Shown: positions 10,771-27,842, numbered from the stretch's first letter. The stretch: DNA of 64,000 nt from Basidiobolus meristosporus CBS 931.73 (GCA_002104905.1 MCFE01000055.1:1-64000); one strand, 5' to 3'. A program made the numbers and translations. The notes: a model not told the origin generated them from the letters alone.

Positions 10771-13057
10771 TTACGCAGATTTAGGTGCCTTCTTGGATTT
10801 TTTCTTGGACTTTGTTTTGCTCGGCTTCTCGGTAGTTTCAGGGTCGGAGTGTGTGGTTACTTGCAAAGAGGGTAACGGGTCTTGCTCGCGTGGCTCATCC
10901 CAATGAGCTGATGTATCACCAGCCTGGGTGTTGTGATCTGTATTTGTTACCCAAGGATTAGCGCTGGAAGTATTGTTGTTGTCATCTATTTCCTCATAGG
11001 AGCCCGTTAATGCCAAGGAATCCATATTCATGTTGAAGTTGTAATCATAGAATTGTGGGTTTCTCTCTGAGGTCGAGGTGTACTGCGACATGTCATCCTG
11101 AGAGAACTCATTGTGGAGATAGGGTGAAAATGAGCTGGGGGTGCTATCGTATGGTGACATGAAATCCATTCCTGTATTCAAGTAGTTGTTCGTGTTGTGA
11201 TGGACTTGCTCCCCAATCTCAAAGAGGTTTATGTCGTTACCAGTTGACTCCTCTTCAACCTTCGGTGACGGGCTTGGCGAAGGGTTGGTGAACTGTGGCT
11301 CTAGCTCGTCGTCTGAGATTTCTATGTCTTCATCGTTTGCCACAAGCGGGTTCCCATTGTCTTCGTCATCGCTTGATTCTATCTGGTTGCTCTTTACTGT
11401 GGCGGGTGGAATAGCCACGTCGACGTCTTTGAAGAAATCATCCATTAGCTCCCCTGGCCTATACTCCTCTAGGGGGGTTTTCGAGTGCGAGGATTCAAAA
11501 CCATTCTGGACCTGACTTGGAGGCTGGTCGTCTGGCGTACTCTCAGTTTCGGAATCATTCTCCGACTCGACATCTCCTATAAGTATGGTGAAGGTCAGAG
11601 TTGGTTAGCTGGATGCTGGGGGGCTCCGAAACAACCGGGCACGAACCAGAGAAGTTGATTCTATTCTTGAACATGGCATCTTCGCTGTTGTCCAATTCAC
11701 CAAGCAATTTTTCCATCTCCTCTTGCTTTTGCTCGATCTGTTTCCTCAAAACCTCTTTCTACATCCCCAACAGTGCAATAGTTAGCAGAAGGTGCGCGTT
11801 CACTCACTAAGGTTTTACTTACCTGAAGAGTCAGAAACGGCACTCCAAAGAATTTGTAAATATACTTCAGCCCCTGGCCAGTCCTCAAGCTGCTCTCTAC
11901 ATATCTGATCACATTTGTCGAGAGATTTTCCTTCTTCTTACGGTGCAGGTTGAATTTGGCTATGACGTTGATGATATCTGACAACTGGACGGCCCGTTTC
12001 TGTCTTTAAAATTGCAGTTACTATGGTTAGGTCTTCGTTAGTCCATTAACAGCAGCAGCTACCTCTGATCAGCGTTGTTTCCCTTCATGGGTGATGTGAA
12101 GTGAGAAGCAATTCGGACTAAAAGACAGGCTTCAATCGTCTACTTACCACTATCAGTACAGTCAGTCCATCCGGAATGCTTTTCAACTCTTTCTTAACAT
12201 AGTCAAATGTCCAAGGTTTCGTGATGTCGAACATCAGGATAACCCCGTGTGTATTTCTGTACACGTTGACTGTTTGGGCATCAAGCAGTAGGTCTGGCGG
12301 TACTGGTGACTCTGACGTTGGCGTACGTGAAGCAGAGGACGGGATACCTACGAATTCCGGGACTCGGATTAACTTCATCGAACTGCGTGTTACATCATAG
12401 CAAACCAACTAACTTGGAATATCATTCACGTTTGCTTTCTCCTGCTCAATCTTCAGCTCTCCGTTATTTTTGTTTGCCCTAACACCGTAGTCAACTACAT
12501 CCCATAGCTCCACTTTGATGATGTCCTCGGAGGCTGGGGTCACGGAATTAACAAACTCTTCCAACCATCCCGTGGCGAAACTACCTACCTTCGTCGTATT
12601 TCCATTTCAAGTTTGCCACTTGAATATTCGGTGTGGCCTGATACTCTGGCTCAAATTTTGAGCCCTGCAGCATGTTGACTATCACACGCTTGAGTTAGAA
12701 AGAGGCTTGCTTTAAGTGAAGCTGTAGGATTTCTTTACATAGCGTGGTCTTTCCCGTCATGGTGTCTCCGCGGAGGACAAGTTTCACTAAAAACCACGGT
12801 TGAAATGCACTGAATTAGCAAACAGGAAAGATAGAAGGGAGATGGGGAAACAATCGCCGCTTCGGCAACTTACTGTTATACTGTACGCCCTTACGGAACT
12901 GTGAAGGCATTGGAATCAGCTGCTTGGTTCGCAAGTGTGCACTTGGATCGTTCACCGGCTTGGCTTGTTCATTTCCCTGGGAATAGGGAGGAAGTAACGA
13001 TCAGACTACAATGTAAGAAGGGTATGCCTCCAGTGTTCAGCAGGGATGGCTTACCAT
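10771..13057 (-). CDS. RABL6-like Ras-superfamily GTPase
   Basis: Ten exons: 13057-13055 (ATG only), 12976-12874, 12786-12739, 12678-12589, 12533-12430, 12372-12148, 12082-12063, 12003-11823, 11758-11647, 11576-10771; 563 residues. The boundary 12430/12372 is the least certain; it is the pair I found that keeps phase. Motifs: RKGVQYN, P-loop RGDTMTGKTTL, ELWDVVDYG in the switch II region, HGVILMFDITKPWTF, RYVESSLRTGQGLKY and KFFGVPFLTLQ, all at the positions of human RABL6. The second half is acidic and low-complexity with the short conserved GNPLVANDEDIE and a Lys-rich tail. RABL6 is a divergent Rab-like protein linked in animals to ARF/RB signalling; its role in fungi is unclear to me. Confidence 0.88.
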
Positions 13058-13352
13058 GTTGTCAACAGTAGAGGTTACCAAGGTATATCAACTCGAAGGG
13101 AGGTCCACTTCTTTCAATCCAATAAATCAGCAATCGCTCGAATATGCACCATTTGCAACTTGGAATGGCATAATTCGATTTAATCAGAGTATACCACAAG
13201 TGGTTGAACATGAATATATTTTCAGATGAATGGGTTGCTTTATTATGATTGAATATAGATTTTTACTACGCGCTACGTGCCCAAACCATCTTCTAAAAAT
13301 TGATAGATCCAAGAAAATCAAATCGATCTCTCTATTTAAGGTCCACGTTGGT

Positions 13353-14704
13353 TTACTGCAAAAAGCGCATAGCAAACTCGAAGCTAATGACACCGGTAGG
13401 ATTAGTGGTGGGGCCAGATCGTCATTGTAAAAATTGAAACTTACCCAACAAAGGTGGCAGCGTTGGCGGGCGCGGCACGAATGATGCATGGGGCAATGCC
13501 ACGGAAGAAGCCAGCAGCCCCTTCATGGGCAAAAGTCTTGCGAGCACAGTCAATCATGGACTTGTACTTCTGGGAGGCCGAATCGAAGCTATCGGTTTGC
13601 AATTTGGATTTAATGATATCCTAGAGCAATGCGAACGTAAGTTTCCCAGGGGCTTCATGCCGAATACAGATGTGAGGGGGCTTACGATCGGGTATACGGT
13701 CAACCACATGGCGTAACCTGCAGCGGCACCATAAGCGCAGACCTTCCAGGTTGGAAGCTCGTCTCTACGCTTATTTTCCTTTTGGATGGCACGCTGCACC
13801 AAATATTCGTAGGCCAGGAAGTAGGCACCATAGCCCTGGAACTCACGGATCATAGTGGCAACTTGACCCTTGTAGATGCCGCTCAGGCCGTGAGACTTGT
13901 AAATCTTCTGGATGCAGTCCACTGGGCCAGTGTAAAACACTCTGGAGGGAACATTTGCGGCAGTGGCTCCTGGAAGAGCAGGGGCGCTAGATGTTTGAAC
14001 TTGCAAACGAGTACGAATATGCTCAACAGGTCCTAAGGATGACTGTTAGTTGGGGTATTCGCTACAGTCTCAGGTGATCAAATCCACCAACCAGAAACAA
14101 TAGAGTTGGCAACTCCAGAGGCTGCACCAGCCACATACAATTGAGAAAGGGAAAGCATGCTAGAATCGGAGCCCTTTCCTGATTTAGCATTGATGTCGGT
14201 GTACAATCTTTTCATGGCTTGAAGAACAAGAAATTGGATGGATACGCATGCTCCGACGCCAACCAATGGGGTGGTGGTGCCCTGGGATTGATGGTCAACG
14301 AAGCGCAATAGAGCAGTGCTACAATGAACCGCACACCTTGTAAAAACCAGCGAAGCCTTCTTGAGCAATAGTCTTCCTAACACAGTCCAAAGTTCCCGAG
14401 TACAATGGAGCGGCTCCTGGGGCCGGGGTAGGCTGGGTTTGAAGTCTCTGGAAATATCACCCCATTGGTTAGGTATTGGCAAGATTTGGATATGACACGG
14501 CAGAATGAATACAAACCACTTTCACTGTGTCAAAAGGCTGAAATCAATCGCCAAACAAGAATTCAATTCTGGTTAATTGCATGTTGAGTCAACACATCCT
14601 GGTATATCAGCATTTACCTGGCCTGCAAAGACCTGCAAGATGCCGCCGGCGGAGCCAGCAACACAGTCCTTTACAGCGCGCATAGAGTCCTCAGATTTAG
14701 CCAT
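13353..14704 (-). CDS. Mitochondrial carrier family protein, YMC1/2-like
   Basis: Seven exons (14704-14618, 14537-14517, 14447-14337, 14281-14092, 14032-13686, 13620-13445, 13383-13353) give 320 residues, typical for SLC25 carriers. The 21-base second exon encodes PFDTVKV and completes the first carrier signature. The three PX[DE]XX[KR] signatures are [24 protein letters not shown] and [12 protein letters not shown], one per repeat. The second signature PVEHIR and the wording [10 protein letters not shown] fit the YMC/amino-acid carrier branch more than carnitine carriers. These proteins sit in the inner mitochondrial membrane; yeast Ymc1/2 have been linked to oleate and glutamate use. Substrate here is inferred only. 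Confidence 0.9.
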
Positions 14705-15569
14705 TTTCGTGAAGAGAAGCAGTTCGGATCGTTGCCAACAAACAAACGCAAGCTCAAGACCTAGCGAGACGACGCTTTTAACTGCCGTTGGAGCACGTGG
14801 TGATTGGGTGACCGAGTGGAATATAGTCAAGATTGGTCAATAATCTGGTGAGTACAGAGCCATCGTTTATGGTTAGAACGTGGAAGATGGAGATGAGATA
14901 GATCTTTTTGCGCTAGTCCGCAGATATAGATTATATATTCAGGCATTCGCCGTAGGCCTTTTCCCTCGATCCACAAACCTCAATGGCAACTGATGCGAAT
15001 AATCCCGGGCAAGATTGAATGGGCATTGGGCAGCATTCCCCTCCAAGCATCGCATCGATGCCATGTTGAATGGATTCATTGCTCTACCATCATTTCGCAC
15101 TTCATTTCTCACATTGATTTCGATTTGAGGATAATCAACGAGATAAATGCTCATGTTTCAGAGTGGTCATGTTACACCCATCGTTTAGGGCAATTAAGGA
15201 TGGGCACGGCAGTTGGATGAGTATGTACGGATGTTAGTCCACATGAGCAGATGAGGTTGTAGATGCATCTTCATTTATGCCCCTTGCATACTCCGCGTAA
15301 TGTGCGGGCGTTAGAAGGCATCCAGTTGAAATCGGGGTTCCGCCAAGATGGCTGCGTACATGAGGAAACTTACATTCGTGCATTTACGAAAGTCATTGTT
15401 TCTGAGGCCATACTTCTCCATTTCGCAACAAAAACCAGAAGCGAGCTTGTTGGAGTGGCAATCTGCGTCTAGATTGATCAATTAACCTCACATATGTTTC
15501 GCAATGAAACGATATTGAATACTTCCACCTGATGGATAGCTGTAGGCCCGTTGTGATAAATATTCGACG
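14705..15569. other. Intergenic region, no gene recognised
   Basis: About 865 bases between divergent starts of the carrier gene and the unknown protein. Only short overlapping frames with no family resemblance. Confidence 0.5.
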
Positions 15570-16352
15570 ATGGCGTATAAACAACCTCCCGCCCCTATCC
15601 ACAGCTCAGTCCGAAAGGCTATCTCAAGGTCGCCATCGCACATATATACCAAGATGAAATTTTTCAAAAGACGAGTGAAGCCTGCGAGTGAGGAGAGCAC
15701 ACCGAAAATCAAGAAGAAACACGAAGCACTGGCCTACAAGGCCCGGGATATTATAGTCGGTGAAAAGGAGCCCTATGACTGTGTTAACACAATAAAAGCA
15801 TTGCAGCGGCCCAGCACTATGGGAAAGGTTCTGTCTATATTACGAGATATGCCAGAGCCACCAAACAAAGGCCATTTTGACACGGCAGAGAATCCACCTA
15901 CTAAAGTCTCTTCCTCAGCCTATATTAAATACAACGACCTCACAGGAACCGTACGACCATACACTTTAAATCAAACGGACCTCGCTGCGACAAGCCAACC
16001 ATCAAACATGCCCGACCAATCAAAAAAAGTGCTAACGACTGTAGATGAAGGTGAGGAAACGCTACCCACAATCGACTGGCCAGCGAAAGAAGCGGTTTCC
16101 ATATTCACCTATTGGTGGGGCTACGAACTCTACGTGCCCAACCACGTGGTCGTTAGAATCGTAAAAGAGGGAAACATGGCGGCAGCAGTTGCGAGTTTGA
16201 TAGCTGCCACAGCCACAGCGGTGCCACCACTGGTTCCCTTCGTGAGGGTTATTGCGGGCTTCCTAACTCTTGAGCTGACCGCTATCCAGGGTAGAGACAA
16301 AGGAACTGGGCTGATACTTTCAGCTTCGTGGTATGTTTGGCTACCTGGTTGA
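15570..16352 (+). CDS. Uncharacterised protein with hydrophobic C-terminal region
   Basis: Single uninterrupted frame of 260 residues. Residues 1-55 are basic (KFFKRRVKP, KIKKKHEALAYKARD), the middle is polar, and residues 170-250 hold WWGYELYVPNHVV, an Ala/Val-rich helix (AAAVASLIAATATAVP), a second hydrophobic stretch (LVPFVRVIAGFLTLELTAI) and a GRDKGTGLILSASWY end. From memory this C-terminal pattern recalls uncharacterised fungal proteins, but I cannot assign a function. There may be one or two membrane-associated helices. A GT donor right after the last Trp codon region hints at a possible spliced 3' end, but the joining I tried gives an immediate stop, so I keep the unspliced form. Confidence 0.6.
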   Translation: MAYKQPPAPIHSSVRKAISRSPSHIYTKMKFFKRRVKPASEESTPKIKKKHEALAYKARDIIVGEKEPYDCVNTIKALQRPSTMGKVLSILRDMPEPPNKGHFDTAENPPTKVSSSAYIKYNDLTGTVRPYTLNQTDLAATSQPSNMPDQSKKVLTTVDEGEETLPTIDWPAKEAVSIFTYWWGYELYVPNHVVVRIVKEGNMAAAVASLIAATATAVPPLVPFVRVIAGFLTLELTAIQGRDKGTGLILSASWYVWLPG

Positions 16353-16621
16353 TCATTCAAATTCGAACTAACTTCAGAATTTTTGCGCGACAAGGCTACT
16401 CCCTGCTGTCTTGATACCTCGGCCTTGGACATAAGAGCCTTTTGGGCTGTTGAATGTATATGTCAGATACTTTAAATAAGAATGCTATTGTTGATATATC
16501 TACAAGGATGGTCTATACAATCTAATAAATGCATGTTCCGTGTTCTGTAAATGATTCTCGAACGTAATCCCAAGTTTATTCCAAAAGCATGGCAGCATTA
16601 ACTTAAAGCAGTGCTACACAG

Positions 16622-16855
16622 ATGGTTCATTCAACTGAATTAAAAATCTACGGAGCAGGGGATGGGTTTCCTTCAGCAAACCAATGTCGCATTGAATATC
16701 TTCATGGTTTGACTCCATTCTATCTCCGACCAACCGTCGATGTACAAAGTATTGAAACATTATGGTGCGACTACAATCCGAACGAACGTCCACGTCGAGA
16801 ACGTGGTGTTCCAGGAGCTCTGAAGCCTGGAGTAGCCATCCGTGATCTAAAGTGA
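16622..16855 (+). pseudogene. Possible FKBP-like remnant
   Basis: A 77-codon frame whose ends resemble the two ends of a small FKBP domain: YGAGDGFPSANQCRIEYLHG at the start (compare GDG...P..G..V.VHYTG) and RERGVPGALKPGVAI near the end (compare YG.RGVPG.IPP.ATL). Directly after the first block the +1 frame reads FDS, another FKBP landmark, but the loop before it and the core around the usual VI.GW motif are missing. It sits just downstream of the PRP16 stop, on the opposite strand. The match is short and partly out of frame, so chance similarity is possible. Confidence 0.3.
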
Positions 16856-16875
16856 CTTGGTTAGTACCAGTTGAG

Positions 16876-21431
<4,556 letters not shown>

Positions 21432-22711
21432 TTCCACGAAAGTTCACTAGATCTTTCAACGTAAACTGCAACCACAGCTGTAGGAGAGATGATCCTAAAT
21501 TCAGGAATAAAAATTGGTCACAAATTCAAGCATCTTTTCAACATTCCCTACTATTTTTATTTTATGGTCGAGTTAGGTAATTATTTTAGTTGAAAGTGAC
21601 TGGCTGAACAAACTGAAGTACGCTCGATCATAAATTTGAATTTCAAGAGTTTTGCATGCCTTACTCGCCTACAATTTATGTTGAATACAGGTCGGCTTTG
21701 AGCATATCATATAACCATCAGTGCTTGATGGTTATTTAAATTCTGCAGAACCAAATTGACTAGACTCTGGATACCCGCGCTAGAAACACTGAAAATATAA
21801 GTGTCTAACCACACATATCGCGAGACATTGGACAAGCCTCACTGAATCAGCATTCAGCCTGTATCGGCACGTACAACTTCACCAAGTCATGATACCTCTA
21901 TCGTACAAAGAGCTGGTCTAGGTCCACACACCTTGCGATTCCACAAAGTGTCTATGACAACGGTGGTGAGACGGGAATCGAGTAACGTAGCATTTGAGAC
22001 GTGCTGGTCAAGAAAAGTTGATCTCGAATGGATTATCCTTAAATGATATATGCCCAGAAGTAAAGTTAAGGACTGCAAGCTTGTGTTATGTAGTAGGTAG
22101 TACAATTATGGTATTGATCTGGCGGGTGTGGTGGCCGTATTTCCATCTAGGAACCGAAAATTTCCATTTTTTTTCAGGTTCACTTCATGCACATAGCGAG
22201 TTGACAAGACACGTGGTGATATGTATTTTGGACAACACTTAGATTAGTGCTACAAAGAGCCACCCTTCTGCGCATCTGGAATTGGTGTCACCACCATTCG
22301 AGAAAGACAATAAAAAATACTGGTCTTGGAAGATGCAAATATGCGCTATTGTGTTATCATCATCATAGCAGGAGTTGTCTCACCCTAATTAAAGCCGGTC
22401 TCAGTTTAGGTGATGATGATATCTTCATTTGATGGACCCATATCATTTGGAAGTACTATCGTGAGCGTAGTCGACGCGCATGGAGGTGGGTGCACCCCAA
22501 ACTCCTAGATCAATTTAAGAGTTTGAGGCGATTAAGGACAAGTGTTCTTGAGGGATCGGTGTTTAGGGCCAATGAAGGGTTTTCCATCAGTTTACCCTCG
22601 CGTGCCTGGCTATGACTAGAAACCTATATAACCAGGTGCTCTTCCCCACACCCCACACCCTGCTCCTTTGTAATTTCTTTAACCAACGACATTAACTTTT
22701 CTAACTTAAAA
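21432..22711. other. Intergenic region with divergent promoters
   Basis: About 1.3 kb between the starts of PRP16 (minus) and the DUF1295 gene (plus). Contains a CT-rich leader and TATA box near the right end; no gene recognised. Confidence 0.5.
22625..22631 (+). promoter_or_regulatory. Putative TATA box of the DUF1295 gene
   Basis: TATATAA lies 81 bases upstream of the ATG at 22712, followed by a CT-rich stretch, as in TATA-driven fungal promoters. Position and sequence only. Confidence 0.45.
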
Positions 22712-23702
22712 ATGGGTGTTAAACTATTGGACGATCACTATTTGGCCATCACGGCCTTCATCATTGCTGCATACCAACTTGTTTTTTTCCTCGCCGCGTT
22801 CGCGGTTAGAATCGAAAGATACAAGCTATTCGCGGGAAGCATGAACTTCGTGCTGCTTACCTTGTTGACGTTCATCCTCGCTCAGACCTTTTACGCAAGA
22901 CAGATACTTGCATTTGCTATGATCATTTTATGGGGCTTGCGTGCTGCCGGTGACCAGATTTTCCGGGTGATCCACAATGTTCAGGTTGAGGATGAGTCTG
23001 GGGTGAAATGTTTTTCGCTTTTCTCGTTCACACTCCTGCAAATGTTCTGGGTGTGGGCAGTATCCCTACCTTTTACCATACTGAACTCCCCCTCTACCAT
23101 TGGTAACCCGACGTTTGGTAGTGTCGCTGATATCCTGGGGTTGATTCTTTGGAGTGTCGGATTTACCCTTAGAGCTGGTATGTGCGCGCTGGTAATTTGA
23201 TCGTGTAAGTGTTACTGACCTTTTCACTATAGTTGCCGATTTCCAAAGGAATCAGCATTACAGTCAACGCTTCGGCCAACTTGAGATTCTGAAGTCCGGC
23301 CTGTGGTCATACTCCAGGTACCCGAATTATTTTGGGGAGATCCTAACTTGGTGGGGAATATTCCTTCTATGCCTACAGCCTACCATTAGTGCGGGCTCCG
23401 CCGCCAATTGGGTCTCCATCCTTAGTCCGATCACTGTAATTATCGGTCTTTTCTTTGTAACTGGTCTGTTGCAAAGAGAGAGATCCACTCAACAGAAGTT
23501 CTACGAGAGCCCCGAGTTCTCCGCGTACAAGGATTACCTCGATAGAACCTCGCTGCTCGTTCCAATGCCTTCGGCCTTGTATATTAGATTGCCATTATGG
23601 TCGAAGGCGATGTTCTTATTTGAGTGGCCCATTTTCCGGTATGCTCCCGCATGGAAAACCACCTATGTTGGCCATAAAATAGGCTCCATGGAGCAATTAT
23701 AA
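22712..23702 (+). CDS. DUF1295 / steroid 5-alpha-reductase-like membrane protein
   Basis: Two exons, 22712-23177 and 23233-23702, give 311 residues. Six or seven hydrophobic segments are visible (for example ITAFIIAAYQLVFFLAAFAV, FVLLTLLTFILAQTF, ILGLILWSVGF). The C-terminal core has FQRNQHYSQRFGQLEILKSG, then LWSYSRYPNYFGEILTWWG, the RHPNYFGE-type signature of the steroid 5-alpha-reductase/ICMT fold, and FYESPEFSAYKDYLDRTS. Members are endoplasmic reticulum membrane proteins, some of them NADPH-dependent lipid reductases; the substrate of DUF1295 proteins is mostly unknown. TATA-containing promoter, so expression may be inducible. Confidence 0.85.
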
Positions 23703-24757
23703 GAACCATCCCAGAGGTAGAGCGCAGCCGAGGTACTCCGAAGCATGGTTGCGAGAACTCCAGGGTAGAGGTATCCCTTTTGTCGTAAGCTACATCTCTC
23801 GTTTACTGTTCCATATTTCACAATCGGTGTACATATATGCATCATACAGTTGGAGTGGTAGCATGCCACTCCCTCGCTGTTTAAACTACCTAGTCAAAGG
23901 GGTATCATATTCTCATTCCACCTTGCATCTAAATTTCTAAAATCCACTGTTTATTTTTCTATATTTATCACGCCGTCTAACATTGGTTCAGCTTGTAAAT
24001 TTCTCTGAACCCCCCCCCCCCCCTAAAAAACCACTTAAAAAATGTTTATTCCGTTTCGTCGAGTTTTATCTCCGTACATATTCATTTCTCATTTTTGGAA
24101 TACTCATCCCATATGAATGGCCTTCATGATCAAGTCCTGGACAAAAAATGAAGATTAAAGTAGTGTTTTCGACTAACTCTAAGGCTTTAAAATGTATTTC
24201 GGAGTAAACCGTAAGTTTCTTGGTGTGCGTTCTTCATAGTGGAATGATCACTGCCAGTCAGCAGGGTCCTGAAAGTGTGGAGTTACCCTATCATTTCCGT
24301 CTTAATTGCTGAAATATAACAGAATTAAAGATATGGAGCTGGGTTTCTGTTTAATTGAACGCTACAGGTTGTAAGATTTGAATAAAATAGCAATGGCCAA
24401 CTGAATACCAGACTTTATGGTATGTTTCATTTACAATCTCGAACTGTTTCTTGGTTAAGTGGTTGCTTCGCGAGAGTTGCTCCAGTGTTATACGTCAAAT
24501 AGCGCGATACTAAACAAGTCAAGATGGCCAGTGCTTCCAATGTTCCGCTTGTCAAAGAACCCCAACCATTTGTTGCTGGGGCATATTTCTCATAAAAGAA
24601 GTAATTCGATGTGATCTCCGACTGTTAGAAATTAATATTAGAGGCAGAGAACGTGACATTTATTCTCGAAGGATGAATGTCAAGGTCCGAAGATTCAGAA
24701 TGACAAATGTACAAGAAAGCAATTCACTCGCTGTGTTCTCATTCCTATACCGAGTAC
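23703..24757. other. Intergenic region with a poly-C tract
   Basis: About 1.05 kb between convergent stop codons. Includes a run of about 14 C at 24010-24023 followed by an A-rich segment. No gene recognised. Confidence 0.5.
24010..24023 (+). repeat. Homopolymer C tract
   Basis: About 14 consecutive C residues in an otherwise AT-rich 3' region. Exact length may be affected by sequencing error. Confidence 0.8.
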
Positions 24758-27031
24758 TTAGTAATTGAGGTAATGGCCGTGTTTGCGGCGCTCGTATTCA
24801 CGAATCTCGAACATCATTTGAACGGTAGCAAAAATGCACAAAAATGTCGTACCAAGGAAAATTATACCTATATTCGAAAGAGATTGATTAGATTGGTTTA
24901 AATTATCAGCAAGATATATATGGCTTAAAGATGCTCTACCATCTATTTCAAATATTCTAGTTATCATTTCCTGTACTCCATCTAACCCGACAGCGAAGCC
25001 AACTAGATTTGCTGTCATCATAAACAGGATATTGATTACTGCACCAGTGGCAGCAAAATGGCGGTACCATGGCTTGACCTGGAACTGTTGAAGAATGGGT
25101 TAACTCATTATTAATTGAGCTGCGAACCTACTGAAATTACCTTTGGCTTAGCAAATATGGCAGTGCAGATGATTTCAGGCAAAATAAACAAAGTGATAAG
25201 CCAGGCCCAAGCAAGCAGGTTCATGGAAATATCATGCCATAGTGCGACAAACGTGAATACAATGCCAATATTGTAGATCTGATATTTGGTTCCTCCTAAA
25301 GGAACATAGATGTATCTAATTTGACATGTTATTATTGTAATTCTCCGGTCAAGGTATTGCGTGACTACTAACCTAATAAGCCACCTATTGTAACTTCTGT
25401 GCCAGCTTCTCCAGAATCCCAACGCCGAATAATTATTACTCATGCAACGTAGCATATTTTCTTGGGTTTCGATTCCATCTGCCATGGCCCAAAAACGGAA
25501 GAGTCGCCATATGATGAATAGCTGTGATGAGTGTAATATTGAGTGTGATGCGTTCAAATATTATGGATTTCTATGGACTTTACCTTGAGCCAAATTAACT
25601 TCAAATTGAGGTATCCAACCATTCCCATTTCTAAGGGACTAAACCCTGTCCAGGCTTTAGCTTTGCTGATGGAGACAACATAGAAACAGTGCAATAAGAC
25701 CTCCATTAATAGGATAGAGGCGAGCACGCGGAGCCCATAGATGATGGTGCTCCTGGTAGACAGGGCTTTGGAAGGGAAGCGTAGCTGTAAGAATAAATTG
25801 GTGAGTATTTAATTCTAAGCAGTAACATGTCCGAGATTACCTGAGAGATGAAATTGTTGAATGTGATTATAGGGCCAGCCAAGAACAAAGGCGTATACAG
25901 AATATACGCTAGATAGTAAATGAAATTGTAATCCGACGGGGGGCATGGCGTATTGACCCTCTCCTTCTCGTTTGTAGGCTCAACCATTCTCTTTTCTTTC
26001 TGCTTGACACAACATGTTAAGTCATATTGATAATGCTTGCGGGAAAACGTGCTTACTGGAGGTAGAGAAGCTTGAGACGATTCAGATAGGCTCCAATAGT
26101 AATCCATGTTGAAAGAAACCATTCGAAGCATGGATATGTTAAATAGGACATACCACTGCTCGAATAATCCAGAGTATTCATCCTGATGCAGTAATTAGCT
26201 TCCTTAGCATAGGATCTTGAAATGATTCGAGAGCAGTGTAGTAATAAAATACCATGAAAGCCAACTTCTCACTGATCATACTGTAACGATATCCACTGCA
26301 TTTTTCATTCGCAAATAGAACTCCCATGTTGAAAATCCAAGTCAGGATCGGATTTAGTCGGCTATTTTTAAAGCCTTTGGCTATCCAATAATTGACGGAG
26401 ACGATACTGAGAATTTTCAGCGTATTCAATCCATAGACAAAGCAGAGAAACAACAACGCGAATCCCAAGATGAAATAAACCCGAGGAGTGACACGGTCAT
26501 GCTGTTTTGTGCTTTCTCTTTCGTATATACGCCTGATAACCTGGCTTGCTACTAGGTATACTACCATAGACAAGCCAATGTACGGATAGTTATCACGTAT
26601 CGCTGAAAACTGGGAATCGCTATTATCCTGTATGGGTAACACTCAGAAAATGTCACGAGATTATTGCTTATTCACTATAACGTGACATACCACTTTTCTG
26701 CCGAACAACCAGCCATCAGAAAGCTTGTCAGAATAGAGTTTAAAATTGGGATGAGATTCTATGAAATGGATTGAAATACATTTTTAGTAAAGTGCTCGCT
26801 GAGTTAGTGAAATTTTTAAATACCTGAGCTGAAGTCATAAGCGACCTTTAGGATGTAAGGAGCAAATACAATGTACAAGAAATAGTAGAAGTAGAATTCT
26901 TTGGTAAACCACCGCGAGGGACTAGGTGGCAACTCTATCTTCTTTCTGGGGGATCTAGAGGAACCACTTTCCTCGACGGTATGAACCTCATCTCGGATTT
27001 CCCTATGTCGAAGTGAAGTACTTTCACTCAT
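24758..27031 (-). CDS. GUP1: GUP1-type MBOAT acyltransferase
   Basis: Nine exons (27031-26824, 26758-26691, 26627-26253, 26182-26057, 25999-25841, 25784-25584, 25521-25373, 25315-25141, 25084-24758) give 595 residues; the start of exon 5 could be three bases earlier. Cytosolic N-terminus, then about ten membrane spans. Family marks: [62 protein letters not shown], and [10 protein letters not shown] containing the MBOAT catalytic His, ending in [11 protein letters not shown] as in yeast Gup1. Yeast Gup1 acts in the ER in GPI-anchor lipid remodelling, adding C26 acyl chains; it was first described in glycerol uptake. Divergent neighbour of ALG2, a gene of another ER pathway. Confidence 0.94.
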
Positions 27032-27842
27032 AACTTGCCTGAATGCTTGGTAGTTCGATTTCTGGGATAAATGAACTGGTCATCAATAAATAACAACTAC
27101 ACCACCATTCTAGTGTCACGTGGGAACTATTAGTAGTGCATCAGGCATCGAACTATTAACGGACAAATGTGGGAGCCAATTGTATTGATTGATTGCACTA
27201 TGCTAAGCAATTCCTAGTTAGTGTGTAATTTGCGTAGACTATTACTACGGTACAGATCCAAGCAATAAGGATTTATATAGATGTAATGCATTTAATATTC
27301 TTCCACAATTCCTGACAGCATAATTTTTCAGCAGTGTGCTATTCACAACCCTGCTTATACATCAGATCTAAGCCAATATTCAATGACCATACTGTGAAGC
27401 ATTTTATTAGAGAATGCTTAGGCCAGTCTTTCCACATGAAAGTTTGCCATATCCATATCGAATACGCTTCAGTGATCAATACCAACAAGCATAAAGTGAC
27501 ATTCTATCGATATTGGGGGCAGGCGAAATATTCCAGCTAATCTTAAATTCGAATGTCATAATTGCTTCTCATGTGGGGATAATGATGAAGAGTGGAGTCG
27601 GAGAAGGTGTGACATCCGTATATTTTTTCTTAGGGCCATGTCCAGCAAGTGAAGTGACAATTAAATTCTGTGCGATTCATATTGAGTGAAGATGAAATAG
27701 AGTTAGTAGTAGTGTTTAACTCCGAGTGACATATTTAGGAATAAAATTAGTCACGATGTATAATTATTAATAATTCACGTGTCAAGCTGGGTTGCTGTAT
27801 TATAAAAAAGTAGAGCAACCAACTTCCGTTCTGTAAAATAAG
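27032..27842. promoter_or_regulatory. Divergent intergenic region GUP1/ALG2
   Basis: 811 bases between the two start codons. AT-rich with repeated TTAATAATT-like strings near 27760; no distinct factor site named. The short plus-strand frame 27334-27540 shows no family features. Confidence 0.45.

Noticed and set aside
21721-21740. Possible hairpin from repeated CTTGATGGTTAT-like strings
   Set aside because: Too short and imperfect to call a functional structure or repeat.
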